From: Lysinibacillus timonensis
GTDB taxonomy: Bacteria; Bacillota; Bacilli; Bacillales_A; Planococcaceae
NCBI RefSeq assembly: GCF_900291985.1
Contig: NZ_LT985980.1
Location: 3,866,001 to 3,930,000 of the forward strand
Direction of reading: 5' to 3'
Length of the DNA: 64,000 bases
The notes under the pieces were generated by a model, which was given only the letters and a program-made list of their open reading frames with translations, ran no database searches and was not told the DNA's origin. This document shows, in pieces, positions 40,440 to 49,840 of the stretch. A program made the position numbers and the translations under genes. How positions within the stretch are numbered: position 1 is the first letter of the stretch; each line of letters begins with the position of its first letter.

Positions 40440-42560
40440 ATGACCGAAAAAAAAGTTTACACTTACGAATGGGCTGGACGTCCACTAGTAATTGAAGTTG
40501 GACAACTTGCCAAACAAGCAAACGGTGCTGCATTAGTCCGTTATGGTGAGTCAGCTGTATTATCTACAGCAACTATGTCAAAACAAGCAAAGGCACTAGA
40601 CTTCTTCCCGTTAACAGTTAACTACGAAGAGCGTTTATACGCAGCAGGTAAAATTCCTGGGGGCTTTATTAAACGTGAAGGTAGACCGTCTGAACATGCG
40701 ATTTTGGTGTCGCGTTTAATTGACCGACCAATTCGACCAATGTTCCCAGATGGCTTCCGTAATGAGGTACAAGTGATTTCTATCGTAATGTCCTCTGATC
40801 CAAACGGTCCAACTGACGTAGCAGCAATGTTTGGTTCGTCACTAGCATTAGCAATTTCTGATGTTCCATTTAATGGGCCGATTGCTGGTGTACACGTTGG
40901 TTATGTAGATGGTGAATTTATCATCAACCCAACTGTTGAACAATCAGAAAAAAGCACTGTTCATCTAACAGTAGCAGGTAACAAAGATGCCATTAACATG
41001 GTTGAAGCAGGCGCTCTTGAGGTTCCTGAAGAAATTATGTTAGAAGCGATCATGTTCGGGCATGAAGAAATTAAGAAACTAATTGCCTTCCAAGAACAAA
41101 TCGTTGCTGAAGCAGGTAAAGAAAAAATAGAAGTGTCTTTATTTGAAATCGATAAAGAAATCGAAGCTCAAATTAAAGCTGCTTGCGAAGAAGATATGAA
41201 TGCTGCAATTCAAACGGCTGAAAAACATGCTCGTGAAGAAGCAATTTCTGCTGTTAAAGAGCGCGTAATCGCTACTTACGAAGAACAAGAAGCAGATGAA
41301 GATACATTAAAACAAGTTAAAACGATTTTAGATAAAATGGTGAAAGATGAAGTACGTCGTTTAATTACGGAAGAAAAGATCCGTCCAGATGGCCGTAAAG
41401 TCGATGAAATCCGTCCTTTATCATCAGAAGTTAACTTATTACAACGTGCCCACGGTTCAGGTCTATTTACACGTGGACAAACGCAAGCATTATCGATTTG
41501 TACGCTAGGGCCATTAGGTGACGTGCAAATTATTGATGGCCTAGGTTTGGAAGAATCGAAACGCTTCATGCATCACTATAACTTCCCTCAATTCTCAGTT
41601 GGGGAAACAGGTCCTATGCGTGGTCCTGGTCGTCGTGAAATCGGTCACGGTGCATTAGGTGAACGCGCGTTACTTGCAGTTATTCCAGATGAAAAAGACT
41701 TCCCATATGCAATCCGTTGCGTATCAGAAGTATTAGAGTCAAACGGTTCAACTTCACAAGCATCAATCTGTGCTTCTACATTAGCAATGATGGACGCAGG
41801 TGTTCCAATCAAAGCGCCAGTTGCTGGTATTGCGATGGGTCTTGTGAAAAAAGGTGAGCACTACTCAGTTTTAACAGACATCCAAGGTATGGAAGATCAT
41901 CTTGGTGACATGGACTTTAAAGTAGCGGGTACAGCTAAGGGTGTTACTGCTCTTCAAATGGATATAAAAATTGATGGTTTATCACGTGAAATTTTAGAAG
42001 AGGCATTACAACAAGCAAAAGCTGGACGTATGATTATCCTTGAGCATATGCTTTCAACTTTGGACGAGCCACGAACTTCTTTATCACAATATGCGCCAAA
42101 AATCGAAGTAATCAAAATTAACCCAGAAAAAATCCGTGATGTTATTGGTTCTGGTGGTAAAACAATCAACAAAATTATTGAAGAAACTGGCGTAAAAATT
42201 GATACAGAACAAGATGGTACAATTTACATTTCATCTGCTAACGAAGCAATGAACAAACGTGCAAAAGAGATTATTGAAAATATCGTTCGTGAAGCTAAAG
42301 TAGGCGAGTACTACATGGCAACTGTGAGACGTATTGAAAAATTCGGTGCGTTCTGTGAAATCTTCCCTGGTAAAGATGGATTATTGCACATTTCTGAAAT
42401 TCAAGAGGAACGTACAAGCAAAGTGGAAGACGTTCTTAAACTTGGTGATCAACTTTTAGTAAAATGTATTGAAATCGATAACCAAGGCCGTGTAAACCTT
42501 TCACGCAAAGTAGTAATAAAAGAAGAAAAAGAACGTGCTGAACAAGCAGAACAACAATAA
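40440..42560 (+). CDS. pnp: Polyribonucleotide nucleotidyltransferase (PNPase)
   Basis: 706 residues. Two RNase PH-like domains ([21 protein letters not shown], shown as [16 protein letters not shown]; and [36 protein letters not shown]), then KH ([18 protein letters not shown]) and S1 ([19 protein letters not shown]) at the C-terminus. It degrades RNA phosphorolytically 3' to 5' and works with RNases Y and J. AAAGGGGTTC is the SD. Confidence 0.98.
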   Translation: MTEKKVYTYEWAGRPLVIEVGQLAKQANGAALVRYGESAVLSTATMSKQAKALDFFPLTVNYEERLYAAGKIPGGFIKREGRPSEHAILVSRLIDRPIRPMFPDGFRNEVQVISIVMSSDPNGPTDVAAMFGSSLALAISDVPFNGPIAGVHVGYVDGEFIINPTVEQSEKSTVHLTVAGNKDAINMVEAGALEVPEEIMLEAIMFGHEEIKKLIAFQEQIVAEAGKEKIEVSLFEIDKEIEAQIKAACEEDMNAAIQTAEKHAREEAISAVKERVIATYEEQEADEDTLKQVKTILDKMVKDEVRRLITEEKIRPDGRKVDEIRPLSSEVNLLQRAHGSGLFTRGQTQALSICTLGPLGDVQIIDGLGLEESKRFMHHYNFPQFSVGETGPMRGPGRREIGHGALGERALLAVIPDEKDFPYAIRCVSEVLESNGSTSQASICASTLAMMDAGVPIKAPVAGIAMGLVKKGEHYSVLTDIQGMEDHLGDMDFKVAGTAKGVTALQMDIKIDGLSREILEEALQQAKAGRMIILEHMLSTLDEPRTSLSQYAPKIEVIKINPEKIRDVIGSGGKTINKIIEETGVKIDTEQDGTIYISSANEAMNKRAKEIIENIVREAKVGEYYMATVRRIEKFGAFCEIFPGKDGLLHISEIQEERTSKVEDVLKLGDQLLVKCIEIDNQGRVNLSRKVVIKEEKERAEQAEQQ

Positions 42561-42573
42561 AATAGTAAGTGCT

Positions 42574-42601
42574 TCTGGACACTGTTATACAGTGTACCAG
42601 A
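42574..42601 (+). other. Hairpin directly after pnp
   Basis: TCTGG plus ACACTG pair with CAGTGT and CCAGA around TTATA, with one bulged A. No T tail follows, so it may protect the pnp 3' end rather than terminate. Confidence 0.55.
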
Positions 42602-42679
42602 CACTATTTAGAATGATGATTAATACAATGTGGATTTACAACAATCCAATCATCTATTAGTCAAACGCTAAAATGTAGG

Positions 42680-42712
42680 CAGGAAATGAAGGATCTTCGT
42701 TTTCTGTTTTTT
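42680..42712 (+). terminator. Rho-independent terminator for pnp
   Basis: CAGGAAATGAAG and CTTCGTTTTCTG form a 12-bp stem with two G-T pairs and a 3-nt loop, followed by six Ts. Confidence 0.8.
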
Positions 42713-42776
42713 ATTTTGCCTTTTCAAGGTAGAGTGATTAAGTTCCCTTTTATTATAAAATGGGACCTTTTCCTTG

Positions 42777-42833
42777 TTTACACAATAGTTTAATAAATGG
42801 TATTATATCATAAAGATATATATCAATATGATA
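42777..42833 (+). promoter_or_regulatory. Promoter and candidate PadR operator
   Basis: TTTACA (42777-42782) and TATTAT (42801-42806) with an 18-bp spacer can serve as promoter for the padR gene. Overlapping its start region, TATCATA (42806-42812) and TATGATA (42827-42833) form an inverted repeat. PadR regulators commonly bind dyads in their own promoter, so autoregulation is plausible. Confidence 0.4.
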
Positions 42834-42845
42834 GGTGTTGGTTAG

Positions 42846-43394
42846 ATGAGTAAACAGACAGATACGAAGTATGCCATATTAGGGTTACTAACGACGGGAT
42901 GTCGAACAGGATACTCCATTAAACAGTTAATTGATCGAAGTTTAAATCATTTTTGGAAGATTAGTTACGGCCAAATTTATCCGACATTGAAACAATTAGT
43001 TGAAGAGGGGTTAGCCACGGTAACAGGTACCTCACAGGATGGTAAACCAGATAAAAAGGAGTATTTTCTAACACCAAAAGGTGAACTAGAGCTACAAACA
43101 TGGCTTCAAGCTCCAATAAAAGAAATCCCGACAGAGAAAAATGAAGTATTATTAAAACTATTTTTTAGTCGACATCAAGCCAATGATGTGACGATACGTC
43201 ATTTAACAGTATACAAAGAAAACCTTCAAGAACGATATAATACGTACGACACTATTGAACAAATAATCCGCCTGCATTCAACGAATCATGAGGATGCGAA
43301 ATATTGGCTATTTACTTTGGATTACGGTAAGCGTAATGCAGAAAGTGCAATAGAGTGGTGTATTGCCACGATTGATCAGTTAAAGGAGGAGTAA
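42846..43394 (+). CDS. PadR-family transcriptional regulator
   Basis: 182 residues. Winged-helix domain first: YAILGLLTTGCRTGYSIKQLI, here in part as AILGLLTTGCRTGYSIKQLI, then SYGQIYPTLKQLVEEGLAT and KKEYFLTPKGELELQTWL. A C-terminal helical dimer domain of the virulence-activator type follows (about 95-180). The family represses detoxification or transporter genes and is released by a ligand. It is translationally close to the next gene (SD of that gene overlaps its end). B. subtilis has no such gene between pnp and mlpA. Confidence 0.9.
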   Translation: MSKQTDTKYAILGLLTTGCRTGYSIKQLIDRSLNHFWKISYGQIYPTLKQLVEEGLATVTGTSQDGKPDKKEYFLTPKGELELQTWLQAPIKEIPTEKNEVLLKLFFSRHQANDVTIRHLTVYKENLQERYNTYDTIEQIIRLHSTNHEDAKYWLFTLDYGKRNAESAIEWCIATIDQLKEE

Positions 43395-43395
43395 T

Positions 43396-43869
43396 GTGGG
43401 GAAAGAAATTTTTCCAGGAAGATTCACAACGGAAAACGATCAAGACATCGTTGTATTTATCATTGGCATGAGAATTAATAGAAGACTTGCAATAAGTAAA
43501 TGGTTACCAGTCTTTACAGCGATGCCTAAAATGATTCGAGAACTGTATCAAAATAAAGACCTAGGCTTCATCTCAATGGAAAGTTATTTTGGGCTAAGAA
43601 CAACAGTCATGATCCAATATTGGAGATCGACAGAAGAACTCATGGCTTATGCAAAAGGACAACAGCATCTAAAGGCTTGGAGAGAGTTTAATCAAAAAGT
43701 TGGGAATAACGATGCCGTTGGAATTTATCATGAAACGTATGTCGTACGTAAAGGTGAATACGAATCGTTTTATGGCAATATGCCGTTGTATGGACTTGGG
43801 AAAGCGATGAAACAGATTCCGATTACATCAAAGATCAACTCTGCTGGGAAAAGGTTAGCGAAAATGTGA
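43396..43869 (+). CDS. DUF4188-like protein cotranscribed with PadR regulator
   Basis: 157 residues from GTG 43396, with SD AGGAGGAG at 43384-43391. It resembles the DUF4188 family: GRFTTENDQDIVVFIIGMRIN, shown as NDQDIVVFIIGMRINR, then MIQYWRSTEELMAYAKG and LKAWREFNQKVGNN, and an ending with NMPLYGLGKAMK. The pattern is like dimeric alpha-beta-barrel monooxygenase-type folds (heme- or antibiotic-monooxygenase relatives). No function is established. Pairing with PadR suggests it is part of a stress or xenobiotic response. Confidence 0.8.
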   Translation: MGKEIFPGRFTTENDQDIVVFIIGMRINRRLAISKWLPVFTAMPKMIRELYQNKDLGFISMESYFGLRTTVMIQYWRSTEELMAYAKGQQHLKAWREFNQKVGNNDAVGIYHETYVVRKGEYESFYGNMPLYGLGKAMKQIPITSKINSAGKRLAKM

Positions 43870-43892
43870 GTTGTTTGGGATGCATAAATGAG

Positions 43893-43922
43893 AAAGCTCT
43901 TTTTAGAAAATGAGGGGCTTTT
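43893..43922 (+). terminator. Terminator for the padR pair
   Basis: AAAGCTCT pairs with GGGGCTTT (with two G-T pairs) around an A-rich loop, followed by TTATT. It lies 24 bp after the DUF4188-like gene. Confidence 0.6.
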
Positions 43923-43950
43923 ATTATCTTGGTTGGTAGGCTTAATAAAA

Positions 43951-43980
43951 GAAAATGAGATGAAGCTGTAAACTTCATCC
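43951..43980 (-). terminator. Terminator for the reverse-strand ABC operon
   Basis: GATGAAG and CTTCATC form a 7-bp stem with a 7-nt loop. On the - strand it is followed by a T-rich TCATTTTCTTTTATT stretch. It sits 11 bp beyond the permease stop. Confidence 0.65.
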
Positions 43981-43990
43981 CATGAGTAAA

Positions 43991-45274
43991 TTATAATTCT
44001 TGTCTTAATGCTTGAATTACTTCAATTTGTGTCGCTTTTCGGGCTGGGCGCCAACCTGACAGGATTGCGACGAAGATACTAATACCGCTTGCTAAAAGCA
44101 CAAGACTTACTGGAATAACGGAGAAGGTAATTCCAGCCATATCAGCAGAGTCTTCTGATAACGCAAATGACACGACATGTGGAAGAATTGCATTAATTAA
44201 ATAACTTAAACCATATGAAACGATTACGGCCAAGATGGTACCTAACAATCCAATAAAGGCACTTTCCATTAAAAAGAGTCGTTGGATGATCGAAGGGGAT
44301 GCCCCAATGGCTTTTAGTACACCAATCTCACGTGTTCTTTCAGTAACTGCCATCGTCATCGTGTTAAAAATACCGATAGAAGCAATCAAAATGGAGATTG
44401 TTCCAATAAAAATAAGTCCCATTTTAAAAATTAAGAAGAATAGATCCATTTCTTTAATTTGTTCAATAGAAGAATAAACTTGATAATTGCTTTCTTTTAA
44501 TTGGTCTAAAACAGGTAAAACATTTTCCAGAGAATCTACATAAATCGTTGTTGTTCGATACGTGGCTAAATCTGTTTGTATCTCTAATAAATCCTCACTA
44601 AAAAGAATACTATTATCTATCACGAAATCATAGGCTGGTTCCTCTAGAATACCTACTATTGTATAGGTTGAAGGTTCTAAGTATTCGAAAGTTTCTTCGT
44701 CCATAAATTGAAGATTTACTTGCTGATTTACTATTACTCCTTTATATCCTTCATCAGCCCCGTTGTACCAAGTACCTTGCTCCTCGGCTTCTTTTGATTT
44801 CTGTTCAATTAGCTCTCTATCTTTGTCATTTAGTAATTGCTGTGCGTAATGGTAGCCTACAACAATTTCATTTGCACTTTTTGGTAAACGACCTTCACTT
44901 AAAGTTGAAGGAAGTTTTGCTTGTGCTTCCATATCAACAACTGTACCAATTGCTTCTGACTCACGATCTTCAAAGGTAGAGCGAACTGAACCTGCTATTT
45001 CTTGTCTAGTTAAAATTACATTCACATGGCCGATGCTTTGAATAAATTCAACATCTTCCTCTGCTAAGGGTTGATCACCCCAAAGTTCAATTTCTGTAAC
45101 TGAATTTTGATTTAACAACTCACCTTTAACTGTCTCTTGTATACCAAAACCTACTGAAGCAAGAATGATAAGGAATGCACAACCCATCATAGCCGCAAGA
45201 ATTGTCATCGTTACACGAAGTTTATTTTTTCGCATATGTTGGAATACGAATGAGAGCTGGTCTTTAAATAGCAT
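43991..45274 (-). CDS. ABC transporter permease, MacB/FtsX type
   Basis: 427 residues. I use the ATG at 45274 (third codon after the first ATG, at 45283) because the SD AGGAG lies 9 nt before it, whereas the first ATG abuts the SD. One N-terminal helix (LRVTMTILAAMMGCAFLII), a large extracellular MacB-like core (about 45-270), and three C-terminal helices form the FtsX domain, with the typical ERTREIGVLKAIGASPSII signature. Such permeases work as mechanotransmission pumps that export peptides or lipoproteins, or drive bacitracin-type resistance. It overlaps its ATPase gene. Confidence 0.93.
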   Translation of the reverse strand: MLFKDQLSFVFQHMRKNKLRVTMTILAAMMGCAFLIILASVGFGIQETVKGELLNQNSVTEIELWGDQPLAEEDVEFIQSIGHVNVILTRQEIAGSVRSTFEDRESEAIGTVVDMEAQAKLPSTLSEGRLPKSANEIVVGYHYAQQLLNDKDRELIEQKSKEAEEQGTWYNGADEGYKGVIVNQQVNLQFMDEETFEYLEPSTYTIVGILEEPAYDFVIDNSILFSEDLLEIQTDLATYRTTTIYVDSLENVLPVLDQLKESNYQVYSSIEQIKEMDLFFLIFKMGLIFIGTISILIASIGIFNTMTMAVTERTREIGVLKAIGASPSIIQRLFLMESAFIGLLGTILAVIVSYGLSYLINAILPHVVSFALSEDSADMAGITFSVIPVSLVLLASGISIFVAILSGWRPARKATQIEVIQALRQEL

Positions 45275-45959
45275 ATTTTTCATCTCCTATCAGCAACCCA
45301 TCATGCATGCGAAGTTTTCGATGGGCAATTTGAGCCACTTCCTCGTCATGCGTAATGATGACGAACGTGATATGTTCTGTTTGGTTTAGATATAGTATTA
45401 GTTCAAGAATCTCTCTCTCCGTCTGGGAGTCAAGGCTTCCAGTTGGTTCATCCGCTAAAATAATGGGCGGATTGGTTATCATGGCTCTAGCAATGGATAC
45501 ACGTTGTTGTTGACCACCTGATAGTTCATTCGGATAGTGATCACAAAACTCTGATAATCCCACCTTTTCAAGAATTTTTCCTACAATTTTCTTACGCACG
45601 GAAGCTTGAACTCCTTTTATTTTAAGAGGTAGCTCAACGTTTTCGAAGACGTTTTGGTTTGGCAATAGTTGAAAGTTTTGAAAAATGAAACCAAATTGAT
45701 TTAGGCGAAATGCAGCACTTTGCTTTTCGTTAAACTTAGCAATTTCTATGTTATTTACTTTAATGGAACCAGAGTCAGGTTTCATAAAGCCCGCAATGAC
45801 TTGAAGTAATGTGGATTTACCTGATCCACTTTTTCCAACGATTGAGACAATCTCCCCTCGTTTTATTTCGAAGGATATATCCTTAAGTACCTCGATTTTT
45901 TTCTCTTTACCTTTCTTTCCAATTTTAAATGTGTGATTCAGCGATTGAACTTGTATCAT
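45264..45959 (-). CDS. ABC transporter ATP-binding protein, LolD/MacB type
   Basis: 231 residues from the ATG at 45959 with SD AAAGGAATG; a longer open frame to 46061 lacks homology and an SD. Walker A GKSGSGKSTLL, Q-loop region NQFGFIFQNFQLLP, signature LSGGQQQRVSIARAM, Walker B IILADEPTGSLD and H-loop FVIITHDEEVA are all intact. It powers the partner permease. The pair forms the only - strand operon in the window and has no counterpart at this place in B. subtilis. Confidence 0.95.
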   Translation of the reverse strand: MIQVQSLNHTFKIGKKGKEKKIEVLKDISFEIKRGEIVSIVGKSGSGKSTLLQVIAGFMKPDSGSIKVNNIEIAKFNEKQSAAFRLNQFGFIFQNFQLLPNQNVFENVELPLKIKGVQASVRKKIVGKILEKVGLSEFCDHYPNELSGGQQQRVSIARAMITNPPIILADEPTGSLDSQTEREILELILYLNQTEHITFVIITHDEEVAQIAHRKLRMHDGLLIGDEKYAI

Positions 45960-46129
45960 ATCTTCATTCCTTTTTGTTGTTGATAGTAATAGCTTAGCCA
46001 AAGAAAATGAAGAAATTGGAAGGAGAATTCTGAAGAATTTCTTAAGAAAGTGATAAAACAAAATTAAATTTTTAGGATTCTCTAGATGAAAATATTGTTA
46101 GGATTGAGCAAGTAAAGAGCTAACTGATT

Positions 46130-46988
46130 AAAAACGTAGCGGCGTTCTACGGGACAAAACAAAGAGGAAGAGCAAAGGAAATGTCTAGTAGCGGCGTTCT
46201 ACGGGACAAAACAAAGAGGAAGAGCAAAGGGAATGTCTCGTAGCGTCGTTCTACGAGACAAAACAAAGAGGAAGAGCAAAGGAAGTGTCTCGTAGCGGCG
46301 TTCTACGGGACAAAACAAAGAGGAAGAGCAAAGGGAATGTCTCGTAGCGTCGTTCTATGGGACAAAACAAAGAGGAAGGGCAAAAGGAATGTCTCGTAGC
46401 GTCGTTCTACGGGACAAAATAAAGAGGAAGAGCAAAGGAAATGTCTAGTAGCGTCGTTCTACGAGACAAAACAAAGGGGGAGAGCAAAGGGAATGTCTAG
46501 TAGGGCTGTTCTACGGGACAAAATAAAGAGGGGGAACAAAGGAAATGTCTAGTAGCGTCGTTCTACGGGACAAAACAAAGATTTTGGACAAAGGGAATGT
46601 CTCGTAGCTTCGTTCTACGGGACAAAACAAAGATTTTGGACAAAGGAAATGTCTCGTAGCGTTGTTCTACGGGACAAAACAAAGATTTTGGACAAAGGAA
46701 ATGTCTCGTAGCATCGTTCTACGAGACAAAACAAAGATTTTGGACAAAGGAAATGTCTCGTAGCGTCGTTCTACGGGACAAAACAAAGAGGAAGAGCAAA
46801 GGAAATGTCTCGTAGCGTCGTTCTATGGGACAAAACAAAGAGGAAGGGCAAAAGGAATGTCTCGTAGCGTCGTTCTACGGGACAAAATAAAGAGGAAGAG
46901 CAAAGGAAATGTCTCGTAGCGTCGTTCTACGAGACAAAACAAAGAGAAAGAGCAAAGGGAATGTCTCGTAATACTATCCTATGAGACA
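46130..46988 (+). repeat. Repeat array B: 16 full units on an exact 52-bp lattice
   Basis: A degenerate first unit at 46130 is followed by full cores at 46182, 46234, 46286, 46338, 46390, 46442, 46494, 46546, 46598, 46650, 46702, 46754, 46806, 46858, 46910 and 46962, with no indel. The usual core is TGTCTCGTAG, loop CGTCGTT, CTACGAGACA or CTACGGGACA. The 25-nt linker begins AAACAAAGA or AAATAAAGA and has two versions (GAGGAAGAGC type and ATTTTGGAC type). It lies between two divergently transcribed genes. Confidence 0.93.
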
Positions 46989-47326
46989 TAAAAAATATTA
47001 ATAAGAAATAAAAGTTTCATAGAATTGAGGTATAAAGATACATACTACATGAATTTACTAAAATAGAGATCATTCTTGTTTGAAAAAATAGCTCTACGAA
47101 TTACATCTGCCCGTATATTAATAAATGGATAACTAACGAATTTAAATACAATTGGTTTCCTATTGAATCAACTAACCCCAATCAAGAGTTCCTATTTAAT
47201 TGGTCGGACGAGCATAAAAGAGTTCCTACCTTCATCTACATGTCTAAAAGGCCCCTTAGTTGAATCATTCCACACTTTAGCATATGATTATTTAATGTTA
47301 GATTTTTGGAATTAGGTGGTTGGAGA
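46989..47326. other. Intergenic DNA between array B and the mlpA-like gene
   Basis: AT-rich, no gene. No convincing promoter or terminator is seen until the SD of the next gene at 47315-47325. Confidence 0.5.
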
Positions 47327-48553
47327 ATGGTATCAGTTTATACATGTCAAAACGGTGTGCGCATCGTATCGGAAGTAATTCCTCATGTTAGGTCCGTTTC
47401 GATAGGTATTTGGGTCGGTGCAGGGTCACGCTATGAAGTGCAAGAAGAGAATGGTATAACGCATTTCATCGAACACATGTTATTTAAAGGGACAAAAACA
47501 AGAACGGCAAGACAAATTGCTGAAGAGTTTGACAGAATCGGTGGGGAAATCAATGCCTTCACTACAAAAGAAAATACATGTTATTACGCAAAAGTGTTAG
47601 ATCATCATGGAGAGCTTGCTGTAACTATTTTAGCAGATATGTTTTTCAACTCCATTTTTGATCCGGTTGAATTAGAAAAAGAGAGACAAGTTGTTTTAGA
47701 GGAAATTTTAATGAGTGAAGATGCACCTGATGATGATATCCATGAACAGCTTTGGCAAGTCATGTATCCACAAGATGCACTAGGTCTGCCCATTTTAGGG
47801 AGTAGCAAGACGCTGGAAACCTTTACAGCAGAGACAATACATCAATATTTGCAAAAGCATTATTACCCGGAAAATATTGTCATTTCTATTGCGGGCAATA
47901 TTACACCAACATTATTGTTACATATCGAAAAGCTATTTAGCCAATTTGAACGTTCGCCAAAAGCAGTAGAACAAACCTTAACCTATCCAGTGTTTCATTC
48001 GGGTCGTTTTGTGAAAAATCGAGATGTGGAACAGTCGCATATTGCCATCGCCTATCCCGGGGTAGGAGTAAAAGAGGATCTTTACTATGACTTTATTGCA
48101 ATGAACAACATATTAGGAGGCAATATGTCGTCACGATTATTTCAAGAAATTCGTGAAGATAAAGGCCTTGCGTATACGATCTTCTCTTATCATTCGAGTT
48201 ATACAGATGTTGGTTCGCTCACGATTTACGGAAGTACGAATAATCAGCAATACCCTCTATTGCAAAAGTCGATTGATGAAACACTGGCAAATGTGAGAAG
48301 TGAGGGTGTTACGAAAACGGAAGTTGAAAACGCTAAGGAGCAGTTAAAAGGTAGCTTTGTACTGAGCCTAGAAGGTACAAATTCACGTATGAGTCATAAC
48401 GGTCGAAATGAATTAATTCATGGGAAACATTTATCGGTTGATGAGATTATTGCAGAAGTCGACCAAGTTTCTTTAGAAAAAGTGAATCAATTATTAGAAA
48501 AAACATTAAGCGCGGAACCGGCCATTGCGCTAATAGGGCAAAATGTTCAATAA
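47327..48553 (+). CDS. mlpA: M16-family zinc processing protease, MlpA/YmxG type
   Basis: 408 residues. ATG 47327 follows GGTGGTTGGAG (47315-47325). The inverted zinc motif HxxEH is in ITHFIEHMLFKGT, with DRIGGEINAFTTKENTCYYAKV, here as DRIGGEINAFTTKENTCYYA, and LEGTNSRMSHNGRNELIHGK (20 residues) conserved later. In B. subtilis MlpA limits the protease AprE through the dpa/asd/dapG region and is co-located with ymxH and dpaA. Family size is normal. Confidence 0.93.
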   Translation: MVSVYTCQNGVRIVSEVIPHVRSVSIGIWVGAGSRYEVQEENGITHFIEHMLFKGTKTRTARQIAEEFDRIGGEINAFTTKENTCYYAKVLDHHGELAVTILADMFFNSIFDPVELEKERQVVLEEILMSEDAPDDDIHEQLWQVMYPQDALGLPILGSSKTLETFTAETIHQYLQKHYYPENIVISIAGNITPTLLLHIEKLFSQFERSPKAVEQTLTYPVFHSGRFVKNRDVEQSHIAIAYPGVGVKEDLYYDFIAMNNILGGNMSSRLFQEIREDKGLAYTIFSYHSSYTDVGSLTIYGSTNNQQYPLLQKSIDETLANVRSEGVTKTEVENAKEQLKGSFVLSLEGTNSRMSHNGRNELIHGKHLSVDEIIAEVDQVSLEKVNQLLEKTLSAEPAIALIGQNVQ

Positions 48554-48591
48554 ACATTATATGAATTTCGGATCTTTCATCTCTGAAAAAA

Positions 48592-48630
48592 TAAAACCAA
48601 AGTAACGGTACGCCTTACTTTGGTTTTTAT
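48592..48630 (+). terminator. Rho-independent terminator after the mlpA-like gene
   Basis: AAAACCAAAGTAA and TTACTTTGGTTTT pair perfectly around CGGTACGCC, followed by TATTT. It separates mlpA from ymxH. Confidence 0.88.
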
Positions 48631-48799
48631 TTATCATACAAACATTTCATTATTCATAAATTGTGTACAACGGGGTTTTAGTTAAAAAGAATGATTACTT
48701 AAACTAGCAGAATGGATATTACAAATATTTCACGTGAGACAGAGCACCCCAAAATTGAGTGTTGCATATGCTAACAATGAGCTCGGGAGGAGGGAAAAC

Positions 48800-49066
48800 A
48801 TGCTGTTATCGGAGCTTGCTGAAAAAGAGCTGATCGAAATTGAAAATGGCGTTCGTTACGGCTATTTAGCGGAAACAGAATGCATTTTCGATCCAAAGAC
48901 GGGGATTATTTATGGTTTTGAACTAGCAGATCAATCAGCAAAAATGCCTTTTCAAAAGAAGAAATCTGGGCAATCACTATTTATCCCTTGGGAAGAAATT
49001 CACTTAATCGGTGAGGATCGAATTCTATTTCGTAAGGCGAAACCAACAAGAAAACAGTATGACTGA
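48800..49066 (+). CDS. ymxH: YlmC/YmxH-family sporulation protein (PRC-barrel)
   Basis: 88 residues. ATG 48800 follows GGAGGAGGG (48786-48794); an upstream in-frame start lacks homology. The PRC-barrel pattern MLLSELAEKELIEIENGVRYG, shown as LSELAEKELIEIENGVRYG, leads to PWEEIHLIGEDRILFR. Function is unknown; it precedes dpaA in B. subtilis also. The stop overlaps the dpaA ATG. Confidence 0.9.
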   Translation: MLLSELAEKELIEIENGVRYGYLAETECIFDPKTGIIYGFELADQSAKMPFQKKKSGQSLFIPWEEIHLIGEDRILFRKAKPTRKQYD

Positions 49067-49827
49067 TGAAAAATGAGAAGTGGCTGATTATTGGAACTGA
49101 TGCAAGGCTAAAAAGCTTAGCAAAAAAATTAAGTAATGGGGATCGTACTGTTTATTATAAAAGTGAATCGGTATGGGATGAAGAACTCAACCTAACTGCG
49201 TTTAATTTTCAACCAGATGTTGTTGTACTGCCGATTCACCCATTACCAATCGAAGTATCGGTAGTGCTAGGACTATCATTTGCTAAAGTTTTTGCGGGTA
49301 AATTAAATGATGAATGGAAAGAAGTCTTAAAGGGCCAGGAAATTCATTATTATTTACAAGATGAGTCATTTATTTGGAAAAATGCCGTTCTTACTGCAGA
49401 AGGGTTTTTATCTTTTTTATATACTACAAAACAGGCAGTGTATGGAAAAAAATTCATTATTACAGGGTTTGGACGCGTAGCAAAAATGTTAGCCAATGTA
49501 TTAAAAAGCATTGGTGGAGATGTCTGTATAGCAGTTCGTTCGCATGTTCAACTAAATGAAGCGAAAGCTTTCCGTTATGAAGCAGTTTATTTAGATGACG
49601 TGGCAAATGTTAAAGGTGACTTCTTTGTTAATACGATTCCCGCGAAATGGTTCGATGAAAAATTTAATCAAAAAATAGAAATGCCTATCTATGATTTAGC
49701 TTCCTCTCCAGGGTGTTTACAAGATGGTGTGAAACGTACGAATTATGAATTACTACCTGCATTACCAGGAAAATATTTTCCGCAGGATGCAGCTCATGTT
49801 TTATATGAATCAATAATTGGACAATAA
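49066..49827 (+). CDS. dpaA: Dipicolinate synthase subunit A
   Basis: 253 residues. Start overlaps the ymxH stop (TGATG). N-terminal IIGTDARLKSLAKKL matches the DpaA start; the Rossmann segment YGKKFIITGFGRVAKMLANV and the late DLASSPGCLQDGVKR and LPALPGKYFPQDAAHVL are typical. With DpaB it forms dipicolinate from a lysine-pathway intermediate in the mother cell. It is about 40 residues shorter than B. subtilis DpaA (297, from memory), mostly in the N-terminal domain and C-terminus. Confidence 0.92.
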   Translation: MKNEKWLIIGTDARLKSLAKKLSNGDRTVYYKSESVWDEELNLTAFNFQPDVVVLPIHPLPIEVSVVLGLSFAKVFAGKLNDEWKEVLKGQEIHYYLQDESFIWKNAVLTAEGFLSFLYTTKQAVYGKKFIITGFGRVAKMLANVLKSIGGDVCIAVRSHVQLNEAKAFRYEAVYLDDVANVKGDFFVNTIPAKWFDEKFNQKIEMPIYDLASSPGCLQDGVKRTNYELLPALPGKYFPQDAAHVLYESIIGQ

Positions 49828-49840
49828 AGGGGAGAGAAGA

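Noticed and set aside
40313..40495. 60-codon upstream frame before pnp
   Set aside because: It overlaps the pnp start in another frame, has no SD and shows no recognisable protein features.
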